Positions 1 through 12,192 of a stretch of 64,000 bases of DNA are shown here, piece by piece. The stretch's first letter is position 1. Each line of letters opens with the position of its first letter. The stretch comes from Periplaneta americana. Lineage: Eukaryota > Arthropoda > Insecta > Blattodea > Blattidae. The notes below the pieces were generated by a model that saw only the letters and a list, made by a program, of their open reading frames with translations, searched no databases and had not been told where the DNA came from. The stretch covers positions 142,477,704 to 142,541,703 of the forward strand of contig NC_091126.1 of NCBI RefSeq assembly GCF_040183065.1, read 5' to 3'. A program made the position numbers and the translations under genes.

Positions 1-430
1 AAAAAAAATTGGCCTGAAATCAGGTTGCCATTGATTTTTTCCTAATAATCTTACCTCGTTGAAATTTGTTGTCATGAATAAGGGAACTTTTAGCTGTTGA
101 ATTAATCTAGAATGTTTGTTATCTACCGTATTGTAAGCTAGATAGGCCTATTAATTTGTAAATTGTTCAATGTATTTAAAAAAATATATTACATAACACA
201 TTGGTGCATTATTCATTTTCTATAGTTCCGATGCACATGAAACTTTAACCGTTTATTATTAGAGGACACTAAAGTAAAACCATAAAATGCAATTTTAATA
301 TCAATTATTTTTATACTAGGAATCAACTGAATATTCGTGGTTCAAAAAATAATTTTTCCGTATAGAAAAATGAACAAATATATGTTTGGGATGGGGTATA
401 TTGAAATAACTGCATCAGTAGGACTATAAT
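1..430. other. AT-rich intergenic DNA, nothing recognised
   Basis: No reading frame, repeat unit or transposon end was recognised. One TAGGCCTA palindrome lies at 143-150. Confidence 0.5.
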
Positions 431-439
431 ATATGGTCG

Positions 440-680
440 TTGTTCCTGCAGTAACTCCTATGTGCAAAATATACAATTTTTCAGCAGGAGGAAAAAACAC
501 ATTTATTCATCCTATGACAGCCGTACATAGGGAATTGTAAATTCTTACATTTTCGAAAGAAAGAATTATAATTACATATAACAGATTTTATTATTTTCTG
601 TATCACTATTTAAGTTATTTAATAGAGAAAAAATCTGAAAATCGATAAATATGTCACATAGGAGTTATTGCAGGAACAAT
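440..680. repeat. Inverted-repeat pair, candidate MITE
   Basis: Arms at 440-464 and 655-680 are inverted copies (core TTCCTGCA, then G or A, then TAACTCCTATGTG), about 190 bp apart. Weaker similarity continues a few bases outwards. No coding capacity and no clear target-site duplication, so the class is unknown. It is probably a short non-autonomous DNA transposon. Confidence 0.5.
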
Positions 681-1030
681 ACGATATACGTTAGACCTAA
701 CATGCATATGCGTTAACATGCTTTGAACATTTCGTAACCCTAGGCTAAATAGTTTCTGATAAAAGTGTACCAACGAATATAAAAAATTGAAATTTTAAAA
801 TTAAACTTTAGCTTGCATTGCAGTAATTAACAACCATTATAGGTTCATTCAATAACTCAAAGTTCCTTCATTCAGTAGAGAAGAATTAAAAAAAAATACA
901 ATCTTTAGGATCAAATCTATGGCAATCTGATTGCATGCAATTTTTTATAATGTTTATACTAGGCCTACTTTAACTATTTATTTTCAGGAACAGTCAATTC
1001 ATGATTCCCTTTTTTCGGGAGAGTAAATCT

Positions 1031-1260
1031 GCAGTGCCTGGGAAAAGTGACATAAGTCAGTTTCCACAAACCTTTTTTTGATAGTTTATTGACAACTTAC
1101 ACTGGTTTATGTCGATTTGATTTTTTTTTCTGTATGAATTATTGTAATGAGAGAAATACTTGTCTCTTTTTCCAAGCGAGCAGATGTTCCGTAAGTTTCA
1201 ATAAATTATCAAAAACGGTTTGAGGAAACTGACTTATGTCAACTTTTACCAGGCACTACA
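1031..1260. mobile_element. Foldback MITE, family A copy 1
   Basis: The left arm (AGTGCCTGG, then CATAAGTCAGTTTCC) returns as its reverse complement at the right end (GGAAACTGACTTATG, then CCAGGCACT). The arms are about 75 bp and nearly identical, around a unique centre. There is no coding capacity. A related copy in the opposite orientation lies at 27591-27788, so this is a dispersed family. No clean target-site duplication was found. Confidence 0.75.
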
Positions 1261-1270
1261 GAAATAGTAG

Positions 1271-1474
1271 TTAACACTGGTTCACAATAAACCGGGAACG
1301 GAAATGGCAACGAGAACGAGAACGGAAATAATATTAAAATAAATGTATTTAAATGTGAACCTTCACAATAGTTAATTGTGAATCCTCACATTTAAATACA
1401 TTTATTTTGACAATATTTCCGTTCTCGTTCTCGTTGCCGTTTCCGTTCCCGGTTTATTTTGAACCAGCCTTTAA
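1271..1474. mobile_element. TTAA-flanked near-perfect palindrome (piggyBac-type MITE candidate)
   Basis: TTAA lies at 1271-1274 and again at 1471-1474. The 196 bp between them folds on itself almost entirely: GGTTCACAATAAACCGGG on the left, CCCGGTTTATTTTGAACC on the right, down to a small loop near 1368. A TTAA duplication is the hallmark of piggyBac-type insertion (family knowledge). The outermost two or three bases of the arms do not match and do not look like the usual piggyBac ends, so the superfamily is tentative. Confidence 0.75.
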
Positions 1475-1573
1475 GGAAACTATGAATTTTACATTAATCG
1501 CAATTTTCATAATTTTATATTTATTTACGTCTAAATGTGAAACAATATCTTTGTGAATTCATATATAGAAAAT

Positions 1574-1990
1574 ATAATAATAATAATAATAATAATTTAT
1601 TTTAGCTGGCAGAGTTAAGGCCGTAAGGCCTTCTCTTCCACTCAACCAGCAAAAAGTGTATATACATATGCATGAACTTACAAAGAATTCGACAATTTCA
1701 TTTAGATGAGAGTTACATGTATACAAGAGTTATTTACGAATTAAACAACAAAATACTATGAACTATTAATTAAACACTGAAATAAACTGTGTAGCAGAAT
1801 TGAACTAAAATACATAGAATGTTAATATATTTCAAATGATATTAGATAATAGAAAGAGATTATTATGAGACAATTTTGAAAATACAGCACAATCAGGATG
1901 ATGTCTAAAGAAAAAAGTAACAGTGTAGTCAGTGATGGTTAAAATCAGTGTGATTGGAGTGAAATGCTAATAAGGTTATCTTTTAAGCAT
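1574..1990 (-). mobile_element. LINE 3' end (CR1/L2/Jockey-like), 5'-truncated, reversed
   Basis: Read on the minus strand this matches 56420-56800 base for base over roughly 400 bp with few differences: the end of the ORF, a 3' UTR, the hairpin region (CTGGCAGAG, AAGGCCGTAAGGCCTT, then CAACCAG) and an (ATT)n tail, here (AAT)n at 1574-1600. Similarity stops near 1990, a typical 5' truncation from target-primed reverse transcription. It lacks the RT core and is dead. Confidence 0.85.
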
Positions 1991-2229
1991 ACTGTTCGTA
2001 AGAAGCATATCTGAAACCCGATCGAAAATGGAATTTCTAGGTTTTCGTAATACGCCGCAATTACATTCTACTTGCGTGAAGCGAATCAAATTCTATACAG
2101 GAATGTTAAAAAATGAAAGATGTAAAAAAAATGTAGCCAGAATACTTATAATCGGAATAAAATTGTATAGGCCTAATTATTTCTAGGATTTCAAACGATA
2201 TACTAGATTTCCCTTATTGAAAACTTAAT

Positions 2230-3120
2230 CCTTCGCTACTCAATTTCAAATCAGACTTCACAAGCGATGTCACTGCGACGTCCAGAAGGTCGAATAGCCG
2301 CCATTCTATGTGCGTGAGCGTTCGTTTATATGAAATATTCTATAACCCGATGCCAGGATATCATTTTCTGTGAGAAACGTCAATCCTTGTACAGTTTTAA
2401 TACGTTAAGATTACATGCATTATCCGCTTTGAAACGCGTCTATGAGCCGGATTATCGCCGCCATCTGCAGGTTACGACGAACTGTACTATCCGAACCTTG
2501 ATATTTTTCTATGCTTGCAACGTTTGAGAATCGGCACAATTTTGAAAACGCTGAGTGTCGGAGACAATGGGCGGCGTGCTTATCAGGACGTCGCCGGCCC
2601 ATTGTCGATCCAACAACCACTGTCCACTGACGTGCGACGATGAACCAATAGCTGAATGGCTTACAGCGCGATGGAGAGGGTGGGACCACGTTCTGAATTG
2701 GGGAACCCAAATTCAGTTGAATACGATCTCCGATACGAAATGTTGGGTTAGTGTATTCCACCTCAATACATCCTTGTTTCTCGAATTACAAACCCACAAA
2801 AGTACACAAAGCCAATAACTCTATTCATTCAGGCATGGTCCGATGCGCGCCACTACTGATTGTTGCTCTTCTTTCAGACAAATGCAAGGCTTCATAGAGG
2901 CAATGTTATCAGTTTAGGGAGTCGGAAGGGCTGACACGCTAAACCGTGACGTCCGTCGATCATAAATATGAGGTGAGCGTACCCAACTTGTGTCTTTGTT
3001 ACGTCAGCAAGAAGAGAACGCATCTGCACACCTACACACTCGCTGGTCAATTATTCCTGTCTTGTCGATATCTTGTAAATAAATAACATTTTATATAACA
3101 TTCGTCGTGTTTCTCTCTTG
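2230..3120. other. GC-richer unique region, function unknown
   Basis: Base composition is clearly less AT-rich than the flanks, with several CpGs and two GCCGCCAT motifs (about 2298 and 2457). Short frames exist on both strands (65-113 codons), but none resembles a known family. A TATA-like stretch near 2962 and a polyadenylation-type AATAAA near 3079 hint at a solo LTR or a small transcription unit. No repeated terminal sequence was found. The 84-bp array starts right after it. Confidence 0.3.
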
Positions 3121-3129
3121 CCGGATCTA

Positions 3130-5125
3130 CAACTCGACTTCAGACTCGTACATGAGAATCAAAATTCACTTCACGCACTCACAGAAGGAATCTACATGCG
3201 AATATTAGTGTACGGCCGAAGAATCTGACTCGCATATAAGAATCAAAATCCACTTCACGCAATCACAAAAAGAATCTGACTCGCATATAAGAATCAAAAT
3301 CCACTTCACGCACACACAGAAAGAATCTACATGTAAATATTAGTGTACAGCCAAAGAATCTGACTCGCATATAAGAACCAAAATCCACTTCACGCAATCA
3401 CAAAAAGAATCTGACTCGCATATAAGAATCAAAATTCACTTCACGCAAACACAGAAAGAATCAACACGCGAATATTAGTGACGGCCAAAGAATCTGACTC
3501 GCATATAAGAAACAAAATCCACTTCATGCAATCACTAAAAGAATCTACATGAGAATATCAGTGTACGGCCGAAGAATCTGACTCGCATATAAGAATCAAA
3601 ATCCACTTCACGCAATCACAGAAAGAATCTACATGCGAATATTAGTGTACGGCCGAAGAATCTGACTCGCATATATGAATCAAAATCCACTTCACGCAAT
3701 CACAGAAAGAATCTGCATTTGGATATTAGTGTACGGCGGAAGAATCTGACTCGCATATAAGAATCAAAATCCACTTCATGCAATCGCAGAAAGGATCTAC
3801 ATGAGAATATTATTGTACGGCCGAAGAATCTGACTCGCATATAAGAATCAAAATCCACTTCACGCAATCATAGAAAGAATCTACATGAGAATATTAGTGT
3901 ACGGCCGAAGAATCTGACTCGCATATAAGAATCAAAATCCACTTCACGCAATCGCAGAGAGAATCTACATGCGAATATTATTGTACGGCCGAAGAATCTG
4001 ACTCGCATATAAGAATCAAAATCCACTTCACGCAATCACAGAAAGAATCTACATTTGGATATTAGTGTACGGCCGAAGAATCTGACTCGCATATAAGAAT
4101 CAAAATCCACTTCACGCAATCACAGAAAGAATCTACATGTGAATATTAGTGTACGGCCGAAGAATCTGACTCGCATATAAGAATCAAAATACACTTCACG
4201 CAATCACAGAAAGAAATTACATGCGAATATTAATGTACGGCCGAAGAACCTGACTCGCATATAAGAATCAAAATCCACCTCACGTAATCACAGAAAGAAT
4301 CTACATATGAATATTAGTGTCCGGCCGAAGAATCTGACTCGCATATAAGAATCAGAATCCACTACAAGTAATCACAGAAAGAATATACATGCGAATATTT
4401 GTGTACGGCCGAAGAATTTGATTCGCATACAAGAATCAAAATCCACTCCAAGTAATCACAGAAAGAATCTACTTGCGAATCTTAGTACGGCTGAAGAATA
4501 TGACGTGTTTAAACATCAAAATTCAGTGCACGGACGCACAGAAAGAATCTACAAGTGAATCTTAGCACTGCTGAGAATTTGATTCGTCATATAATAATCA
4601 AAATTCACTCCACTAAATCAAAAAAAAAAATGTACAGTAAAAGTGGATTTAAGTACGGCTGAAAAATCTGCTCGTAGATAAGAACAAAAATATACTGAAT
4701 CCACGGAATCACAGGAAGAATCTACAGTACATGCGAATTTTAGTACGGTTGAAGAATTTAATTCTTATATAAGAATTAAAATATATTCACTCTTCGAAAC
4801 TGCGTAAAGAATCTACAGTACATTAGAATCTTAGGCTGAAGAATCTGACTTGTAGGCTATATGAAAATCAAAATTCACTCTACAGAATCACAGAGATAAT
4901 CTACATGTGAAATTTTAGTATGGCTGAAGAATCTGATTTGTATTTAATAATTGAAATTCACTCCATGAAATCACAGAAAAAAATCTACATGCTAATATTA
5001 GAAAGGATGAAGAATCTGACTTTAAGTCTTATGCCTATATAAAAATCAAAACTCACTGTGCGGAATCACAAAAAGAATTTGCATGTGAATCTCAATACGG
5101 CTAAAGAATCTGACTCGTGGGACAG
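3130..5125. repeat. 84-bp minisatellite array (about 24 units)
   Basis: The unit begins AAGAATCTGACTCGCATATA and ends TTAGTGTACGGCCG. Spacing measured between 3572 and 3656 is exactly 84 bp. Units between 3.5 and 4.3 kb are nearly identical; towards 5.1 kb they decay heavily. Short 51-bp units (for example 3219 to 3270) alternate near the left edge. Each unit contains two AAGAATCT starts about 50 bp apart, suggesting that the 84-mer arose from a shorter repeat. All six frames contain stops, so it is not coding. Confidence 0.92.
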
Positions 5126-5139
5126 AAAGACGAAACCCT

Positions 5140-5675
5140 GTACTAAGTTTACTGAGTTCAATTCCTTTCTGTCCCTACTGATCACAAGTTCGAACTACAG
5201 TTCATCTTGATGTGCAAATGTACAATGTCATAAATAACACCAACTGTCGGGAAGGATTAGTTTATCACTTTGTCATTATTTTTCTAGAATTGATGTCAGG
5301 TTATAGCTGTAACTAAAATGAAACACACCGAATTACAGCTATGCGAATTCCTGAAGCTAGCAAACTTTATATTTCTAAGGGGCAACAGAACGTGAATTTC
5401 GTGAACATTAAACAGTTGATATTTAAAATCACACACGACACTGTTACGAAAACAATAACATTATCTGTAGCCTAAATATATCACAATAGCCTAATAATGA
5501 TCACTGCAGGGGAATAAAAAGAAGCTTTTGGTTACAATAACTGCAATAAAATTCATACTAATAGTATATAAGAGCTTAAATACACGAGATAATAATAATT
5601 ATACCCGTAAATATTTTGGCTTACCGACAGTGTCAATTTTTTAAATTGTGTGCTTTACAAAACAGTGAAATAAAA
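5140..5675. other. Intergenic DNA, nothing recognised
   Basis: AT-rich unique-looking sequence after the satellite. No frames or repeat ends were identified. Confidence 0.4.
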
Positions 5676-5678
5676 TAG

Positions 5679-5696
5679 CAAATAATAATAATAATG

Positions 5697-5747
<51 letters not shown>

Positions 5748-5959
5748 TCCGTCATCTCTGTTGTAAGACTTCGAACGAGCACTGGACATTTCCATGTAGC
5801 GAGAGTGTTAGGGTAGGGCGGAATCATCCCTTAAGACAATAAAGGGCTACATAAGGCAAGAAAGAGGGTATACAGAAACGTTGTGAAAATCTTTTTTATT
5901 TTAACTGAATCTAGACCCGTTAGACGTAATGGCGCGAACTCGAGTTAATCAGGGAAGGA

Positions 5960-5990
<31 letters not shown>

Positions 5991-6182
5991 GTAATAATAA
6001 TAACAATTTTAAATACTTATAAATTCACTCGATTCCTCCTCTTAGCTTGAGCGGTTTCTAACCAGTACCGGACATCACATGAGACAGAAGTCTACAGACG
6101 CGTGGGTATCAGAATTTTCCTGGAAATCGAGCCACGTTTCGCTAAATTTATAGGGTTTCGCTCTGACTTGAGCAAGAGAGGA

Positions 6183-6229
<47 letters not shown>

Positions 6230-6232
6230 AAA
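5679..6232. repeat. Three (AAT)n microsatellites
   Basis: Runs lie at about 5679-5748, 5961-6003 and 6182-6230, with occasional G or C interruptions. They create spurious poly-Ile and poly-Asn frames. In this window many such runs are LINE tails, but no LINE 3' end abuts these three. Confidence 0.9.
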
Positions 6233-6439
6233 CAACAATAAATGGAACAAGAACATTATTGCTAAGATAACAAAGCTGGAATCAGCTGAAATGTTTCTAA
6301 GATATTTGAAAGATATAATTTGCTATTGCTAGACAAGACGTAGGTCTATCGAACAAAATAAACATCCAAATTATTTACAGGTTCAATTGCGAAAAGTAGA
6401 TAATAAGAACAGTAAATGCTTGACTACGAAACCGAAATA

Positions 6440-6830
6440 CCTACCAAAATCAAACTTGTCTAATTCGAACGTTTTTAATTTGAAATCGTGAACATTTCAA
6501 ACTTTTCGTACGGTCCCTTGACATTCGTATACATTCAATGTTAAAAATCCGTCCGTAATTCAATTCTTTTACAATTCGAAGTGATATCCGACGAAATTTA
6601 GTTTTAAAATTATAAAAATTCAGCCCGCAATAGGCAGCTAGCCCGAGCAGACTGTCGCCCTTTCTTCAGATGAAGAAGAAGGGCCAGCACATCCCGAGAA
6701 ACCACTGCCTACAAACGCCCAAGTCAAGGATCAGATCCCGGAAATAAGGCGCTATGTTGAAGGACAATAAAATGTGAGTGAAACGATTTTCCAATCGCTC
6801 AGTAAACTCTGAAGAATATTGCATTAATCA
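6440..6830 (+). pseudogene. Possible pogo/Tigger transposase C-terminus remnant
   Basis: From about 6660 a plus-strand frame reads an acidic stretch (SSDEEEGP) followed by a polar helix-like segment ending in RRYVEGQ, then a stop, then VSETIFQSLSKL. That arrangement resembles the acidic tail of pogo/Tigger (CENP-B-like) transposases. Just upstream, 6455-6500 contains TAATTCGAACG and AATTTGAAAT, similar in style to pogo-type terminal sequence. No DDE core is present. The call is an inference from short motifs only. Confidence 0.3.
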
Positions 6831-6835
6831 GAGAT

Positions 6836-6848
6836 TAATAATAATAAC

Positions 6849-6888
<40 letters not shown>

Positions 6889-7005
6889 GTAATAATAATC
6901 CGTGGCGCTACAGCCCGTGAAGGCCTAGACTGACCAGCCGGCTGCTGGTCTCACGCCCACATGCCGAAGCAGAGGTGGACGATCATCCAGCAATCAGAGA
7001 CTACA
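6836..7005 (-). mobile_element. SINE tail fragment (family S1) with (AAT)n
   Basis: After (AAT)n at about 6836-6899, the sequence CCGTGGCGCTACAGCCC begins a reversed copy of the SINE seen complete at 12449-12785, matching for about 110 bp up to GGACGATCATCCA. The tRNA head is absent, so this is a 5'-truncated copy. Confidence 0.75.
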
Positions 7006-7009
7006 TGCT

Positions 7010-7628
7010 AAAAATAAACAAAAGTAATAAGTTCGAGCTTTTTATCCCTTAAATTGGCAATGTATCCTATAGGATACAATAGGCTAATAGGCTATATGCT
7101 ATAATTTTAATAGAACAATAGAAAAAAATTGGTAGGAAAATGAAAATTCCACAATACTATAATATTGCACAACATATAAAATATGGACCTTGCGATAGTT
7201 GTTTTCTTTACAGTCCGACACGGTTTAATAAACTAGTGTGAGAAATGAAGTTTTGCTAATATAAGGGTAAAAAGGAATTTGAATATCTTGTATTTTGAAA
7301 ATGTATAAAATCTTAAATAAATATTCTGGTTTTACTATACCCCACTGACATTTTATACAAGAGATTCCGTGTACGATTCCTACGGGGTTTCATAAATTTC
7401 GTCGGTTGGTTTGCACCGTTTCTCTCGAAAGTTTGGTAATTTTAAATCAAAATGCCTCTGGTATAGAAAGTAATAAAACAATTGAAACTTGTTTAATTCT
7501 AAATCTTGGATAATGTCATTTTTAATGGTTTCTTCAACTTGGAATTAACTAAGTCCGACCATAATGGAACATAATTCTGAATGACGTATAGCTGCTTACG
7601 AAACATGAAAGATTGAAAGACCAATATT
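7010..7628. other. Intergenic DNA, nothing recognised
   Basis: AT-rich sequence without recognisable features. Confidence 0.4.
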
Positions 7629-7631
7629 GAT

Positions 7632-7651
7632 TTATTATTATTATTATTATG

Positions 7652-7706
<55 letters not shown>
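7632..7706. repeat. (ATT)n microsatellite
   Basis: About 75 bp of ATT units with one G interruption. Confidence 0.92.
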
Positions 7707-7828
7707 CAATAAAATCTCTCATCATAGTTGCATAATTCTTTCCACGAGCTTTTCAATTATTAGCGCTAGGACATCGGACCACTAACGTCATAGATGTGAC
7801 AATAAACAAAACTTTATTAAGAAGAAAC

Positions 7829-8068
7829 TCAATCTTGAGGAAGCACCCGCCCTACAACGCGCGGATCTTCGCCGTACGAGCGTCTCGCCTCGCGGGACGA
7901 CGAGGTACGCCGCGCCAATATCCCAAAGCCCGATCTATTTCTTACGAACTGGCCCCCACATTCGGAAACAGAAGCATAACACTTCCCGCTGTTCAAATGC
8001 TTGGCTATTTTTATATATAAATTACGCGTAAGTCTTCTTTCTGCGAAGATCCTGTTGGACTTTTTCAA
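7829..8068 (-). other. Isolated GC-rich patch with an 80-codon frame
   Basis: About 130 bp at 7845-7975 is rich in CpG inside strongly AT-rich DNA. A minus-strand frame of 79 codons and an overlapping plus-strand frame both cross it. Neither matches a family I recognise, and both have a composition expected from a CpG-rich patch. It could be a fragment of a promoter, an exon or a mobile element. Confidence 0.2.
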
Positions 8069-8234
8069 TAGTGTTTTGGGATCACATGTTTAAATTTCTT
8101 GCAGCTTCCATAACAAGACGCCTAAAGAATAGGCCTATATAAGCAGTTAGAAATCATCGGTGAAGTCTATCTTTACTTAGGTTGGAAACCTCACAATTTT
8201 TACAATTCAATTGCCGTTGAAAAACAGTAAACTC

Positions 8235-8420
8235 ATAGGGCCGTATTCATAGACATTTTTAGGGCGGGTTTCCGGTGGATGATCAGCGTTTTTCGTACTC
8301 ATAAACCAGTGTTAACGATAGGATATGATTTGAATTCTGTACTAGTAACCAGTGGACAGCCGGGGCTAGCTTAGTACGCTCGTAGCGCGTGCTGCGAAAT
8401 GTCTATGAATAGCACCCATA
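8235..8420. mobile_element. 180-bp MITE with 3-bp duplication
   Basis: The element runs 8238-8417. The left end, GGGCCGTATTCATAGACATT, is mirrored by AATGTCTATGAATAGCACCC at the right end. ATA flanks both sides (8235-8237 and 8418-8420). The interior is moderately GC-rich without a frame. Short TIRs, small size and a 3-bp duplication fit a non-autonomous cut-and-paste element; the superfamily is not decided. Confidence 0.65.
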
Positions 8421-8559
8421 GTCTTATTTTGCAAAGTATAAAACTGGGAAGAATTTAATATTGAGTCGTAGTATTATGAGAACTGAGGAACAAATGTCTA
8501 AAAACGTTAAATATAATAAAGTTACTACCGAACGTAACAGAAAAAGTAACTGAAACACT

Positions 8560-9175
8560 ATTTTCATTCGAAAGAACCTGCAGTTGTGAAATATCTGGGA
8601 ATTATTATTGATCAGCATCTGAGACACTAGATTACGTAAAAAAATTATAAATTTATCACTCTTCTTCATATTTTTCCCCATCAGTATTTTACGTACAGTT
8701 CATTTACCTATTTTCCACACCACAACTCAATATGGAATTATTGCATGGGGTGAAACTTAAAAACAAATTCTTTAGATTCTATAATTGTTTAACACAAAAG
8801 AATAATCAAAATCGGCTTAAAACGCATTGATTATCCTTATAAACTGATCTTTTTTTAATTAAAAATCTGGGTAAGATTTAAGAATTATATAAATATGGGC
8901 CTACATTATAGAACTGTTATTACGAAAATCGCAAAGAATATATACCATTTATTTATGTATATAATACTAGGTGGAACGCTAATTTATCACTAAGAGAGGA
9001 AATATTTTTCACAACGGCAGGTATAAAATAGAGTATTAGTCTAGGATCAAGATTATATAACTTCATATTCAAAATACACCCCGCCGTTATTATGTTCAAT
9101 AAAAATTTAAATATATGCTTATAAATAATGGTATTAAATTGTTTCTATTTACAAATATTTATAACAAATATTTCT
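8560..9175 (+). pseudogene. Decayed non-LTR retrotransposon RT C-terminus
   Basis: Several frames together spell the conserved region after the RT core: VKYLGIIIDQHL near 8593, then TTTQYGIIAWGE near 8728, then a hydrophobic and basic tail with LSLREEIFFTTAGIK near 8985 and GSRLYNFIFKIHP near 9050. These motifs (KYLGI-D and YGI-WG) are typical of Jockey/CR1-group LINEs. Multiple frameshifts and stops make it an old, dead copy. No 3' hairpin of the family described elsewhere in this window is visible. Confidence 0.65.
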
Positions 9176-9179
9176 ATGT

Positions 9180-11165
9180 ATTAACTTTCAAACTTCTTGT
9201 ATGGAAATGTAACTACATTGGAACACGAGCTTTACACATACGGGTATTTCTCATTCTTCATAACTTATCTTGTATGTAGTTTAGTATAAGTAAATATCAA
9301 TATAAACAAAAGTGTATTTACCCAAAGCAGTTCACGAACAAAATAGACTACAGTAGTGTAAGTTGTGGAAAAAGTATCACATTCTTCGCTCTGAATATAA
9401 CGAACTGACAATTTTATCTAACTTATCAATATTTGTCAATATTGTTGGTAATTTACACATGAAGATCTAAGATATCTCAACGAAAATAAAGCTTTATTTA
9501 GTAATGGAATAGATGTAAATAATTCGAAATATAAAAATTCACCAAGCTAGCCTACACAGCACACTGAAATAACGTCAGAATTGGGAGATAATAAATATAC
9601 GTTCTTGACGCAAATGCAGGGAAATGAAATATATAATGTATACAGGTGTAATTAGATGTCATAACAATGCTAACACCAAAGGCCGATTTCTTTTCGAAAC
9701 CACGCGTCTCCGCAAAGGGCAGCGGTTGAATCTAGAGCGGCGCGGACGACCCTAGCCCGTAGGTAACATTTCTTACGCACAGTAAACTGTTGTACGTTGA
9801 ATTTCTTAGTTTTACCGACACCACAGTTCCGTTCGCAATATCACAACGCAATGTAAAAAAAAGTGACCACACTCTAACATAAGTCAGTGAAGAATATGAC
9901 TCATTCTGTAATAAATTCTTTAGGTTTCGTGTCATACTTACATAAATACAATATAAATTTAGCATATTTCGCACAAAGAAAATAAATAATTGAGCTATTA
10001 TCTTGAAACAAATAAACGAAATTAGGCTTTTGAAACTTTTGCGTAATTACACGTTTTCTGCTAATTCACATGACACAGTTTCGAGGTTTCAAAACTTGCA
10101 ATTGCATTTACAAGTACAAACAAAAAAATGCATTTGATTTATAACTCATTTTACGATCTAAGACTCCCAGTGGCCCCAAGTTCCGAGCATACGACTTTTT
10201 GTGCGCCAATTGATCCAAAATGTATTTCCTCTTCCTTCGTAAATTCTTAAATTCCCCCCTCGCACATTTCCCCTCCAAACAGTTGAAATAATTGCGAGGA
10301 AACTCTCTGTTCTGATGCTATTTCGTCATACGCTTCATGTCACACAAAACCAATTAAATTTATGCAATCACAATAATGACTCGGACACTTTTCCGCTGGC
10401 ATTTCATAAACATTTAACTTTTCAACCAATTAGTCATCCTATTTTACTTCGGAAAATGACATATACTATTATGAATCGCGTTTAGAATTCCTTCACTATT
10501 TCATTTTCATGAGATATTCATAAAATTCTGTAGATTTTTCCACTAATAATATTTTCCCCGTGTAGAGAAGCTTACACATAATATGTAAACTGCAGATATC
10601 GTAAGACATATTTGTTGGGTACAAACATCTGACGGGCAACGGGTATAAAAAAAATCTCCGCACTGGCTAGTCGAGAAACACGAATTTTCTGTTTACTTTA
10701 TGTCAGCAAACGGTTGCAATAAAATCATTACTGGAGTTCGGAAAAGATTTCCTCTCGATAATTTTATTTTCTGTAAATATGCCAAAATCAAATAACGAAA
10801 ATAGTTCAAGGAATATTCAGTGAAAATTATAATCTAATCGAATCAATAGCCTTGGCGTGCAAGACTACTCGTTATTGATACAGAACAATGTTTTAATTTT
10901 TCTTTAAAACGTTTGCTTGTGTACCGTATGAGAACAAGTCTTGGCCCGACTATTCGTACCTAGTAATCTTCTCTTGCATTCTGTTCCCATCTCCATCTTG
11001 GTTTTATTCATAGTCTCTCAAAAGAAGTTTATCTGCACTTGTTCACTATAATGTGTCAAATTTGTCGCGGTAATGAAGCAAGACACATGTGCAAGTTTTT
11101 CCGTAAATCCCTTATTATCCTACAGTTTTTTCTGAAGCTGAAATATATCTAAATCTCCATCTTGT
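9180..11165. other. 2-kb AT-rich stretch, nothing recognised
   Basis: A short CpG-rich patch lies near 9700-9760, and a TATA-like GGGTATAAAAAAAA near 10640. No gene, repeat unit or transposon end could be supported. Confidence 0.4.
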
Positions 11166-11171
11166 ACAAAT

Positions 11172-11985
11172 AAGTACGGACTTATTTGAAAGCAATGTTA
11201 TGGGAATATACGAATCGCTCACCGTCTATGCAAGTTATGATTTATTTGAAGGCAATGTTATGGGTAATATACGAATCGCTCGCCTTCTATGCAAGTTATG
11301 ACTAATTTGAAAGCAATGTTATGGGTAATAACTTATACGAATCGCTCACCTTCTATGAAAGTTATGACTTATTTGAAAGCAATGTTATGGGTAATATACG
11401 AATCGCTCACCTTCTATGAAAGTTATGACTTATTTGAAAGCAATGTTATGGGTAATATACTAATCGCTCACCTTCTATGAAAGTTATGACTTATTTGAAA
11501 GCAATGTTATGGGTAATATACGAATCGCTCACCGTCTATGCAAGTTATGACTTATTTGAAAGCAATGTCATGGGTAATATACGAATCGCTCACCTTCTAT
11601 GCAAGTTATGACTTATTTGAAAGCAATGTTATGGGTAATATACGAATCGATCACCTTCTATGCAAGTTAAGACTTATTTGAAAGCAATGTTGTAGGTAAT
11701 ATACGAATCGCTCACCTTCTATGAAAATTATGACATTTGAAAGCAATGTTATGGGTAATATACGAATCGCTCACCTTCTATGAAAGTTATGACTTATTTG
11801 AAAGCAATGTTATGGGTAATATACGAATCGCTCACCTTCTATGAAGGTTATGACTTATTTGAAAACAATGTTATGGGTAATATACAAATCGCTCACCTTC
11901 TATGAAAGTTATGGCTTATTTGAAAGCAATGTTATGGGTAATATACGAATCGCTCACCTTCTATGCAAGTTATGACTTACCCTAA
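11172..11985. repeat. 61-bp tandem array (about 13 units)
   Basis: The unit contains CGAATCGCTCACCTTCTATG, AAGTTATGACTTATTTG and AAAGCAATGTTATGGGTAA. Starts at 11341, 11402 and 11463 give exactly 61 bp. Units differ by one to three bases. One has a 5-bp insertion (near 11330) and one a small deletion (near 11735). High homogeneity indicates recent expansion. Short frames across the array are by-products. Confidence 0.95.
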
Positions 11986-12192
11986 CATCAAGTTATCCGC
12001 TCCTAGCTGAAGGAGAACGAACGAATATTCTATGGACTTAGTTACGCTTCTTTTGTGCTGACTGACTAAAATGTTAACTACATCACCGTTAACTAAATAC
12101 GAATACAGGCTAACCCTATTGCAGGTTATCCAGAACTACGCGGTGATTCGAGGTTTGAGCTAACTTATAACATTTTCGACGAAATATCGCAG

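Noticed and set aside
2904..3120. Solo LTR of a retrotransposon
   Set aside because: TATA- and AATAAA-like signals exist, but no second copy, TG...CA ends or target duplication could be shown.
3130..5125. CRISPR-like repeat array
   Set aside because: Units are contiguous 84-mers without unique spacers, in a eukaryotic context.
5633..6332. Frames with poly-Ile or poly-Asn tracts (also near 12357, 12701 and 50936)
   Set aside because: They are translations of (AAT)n or (ATT)n microsatellites, with no conserved flanking protein.
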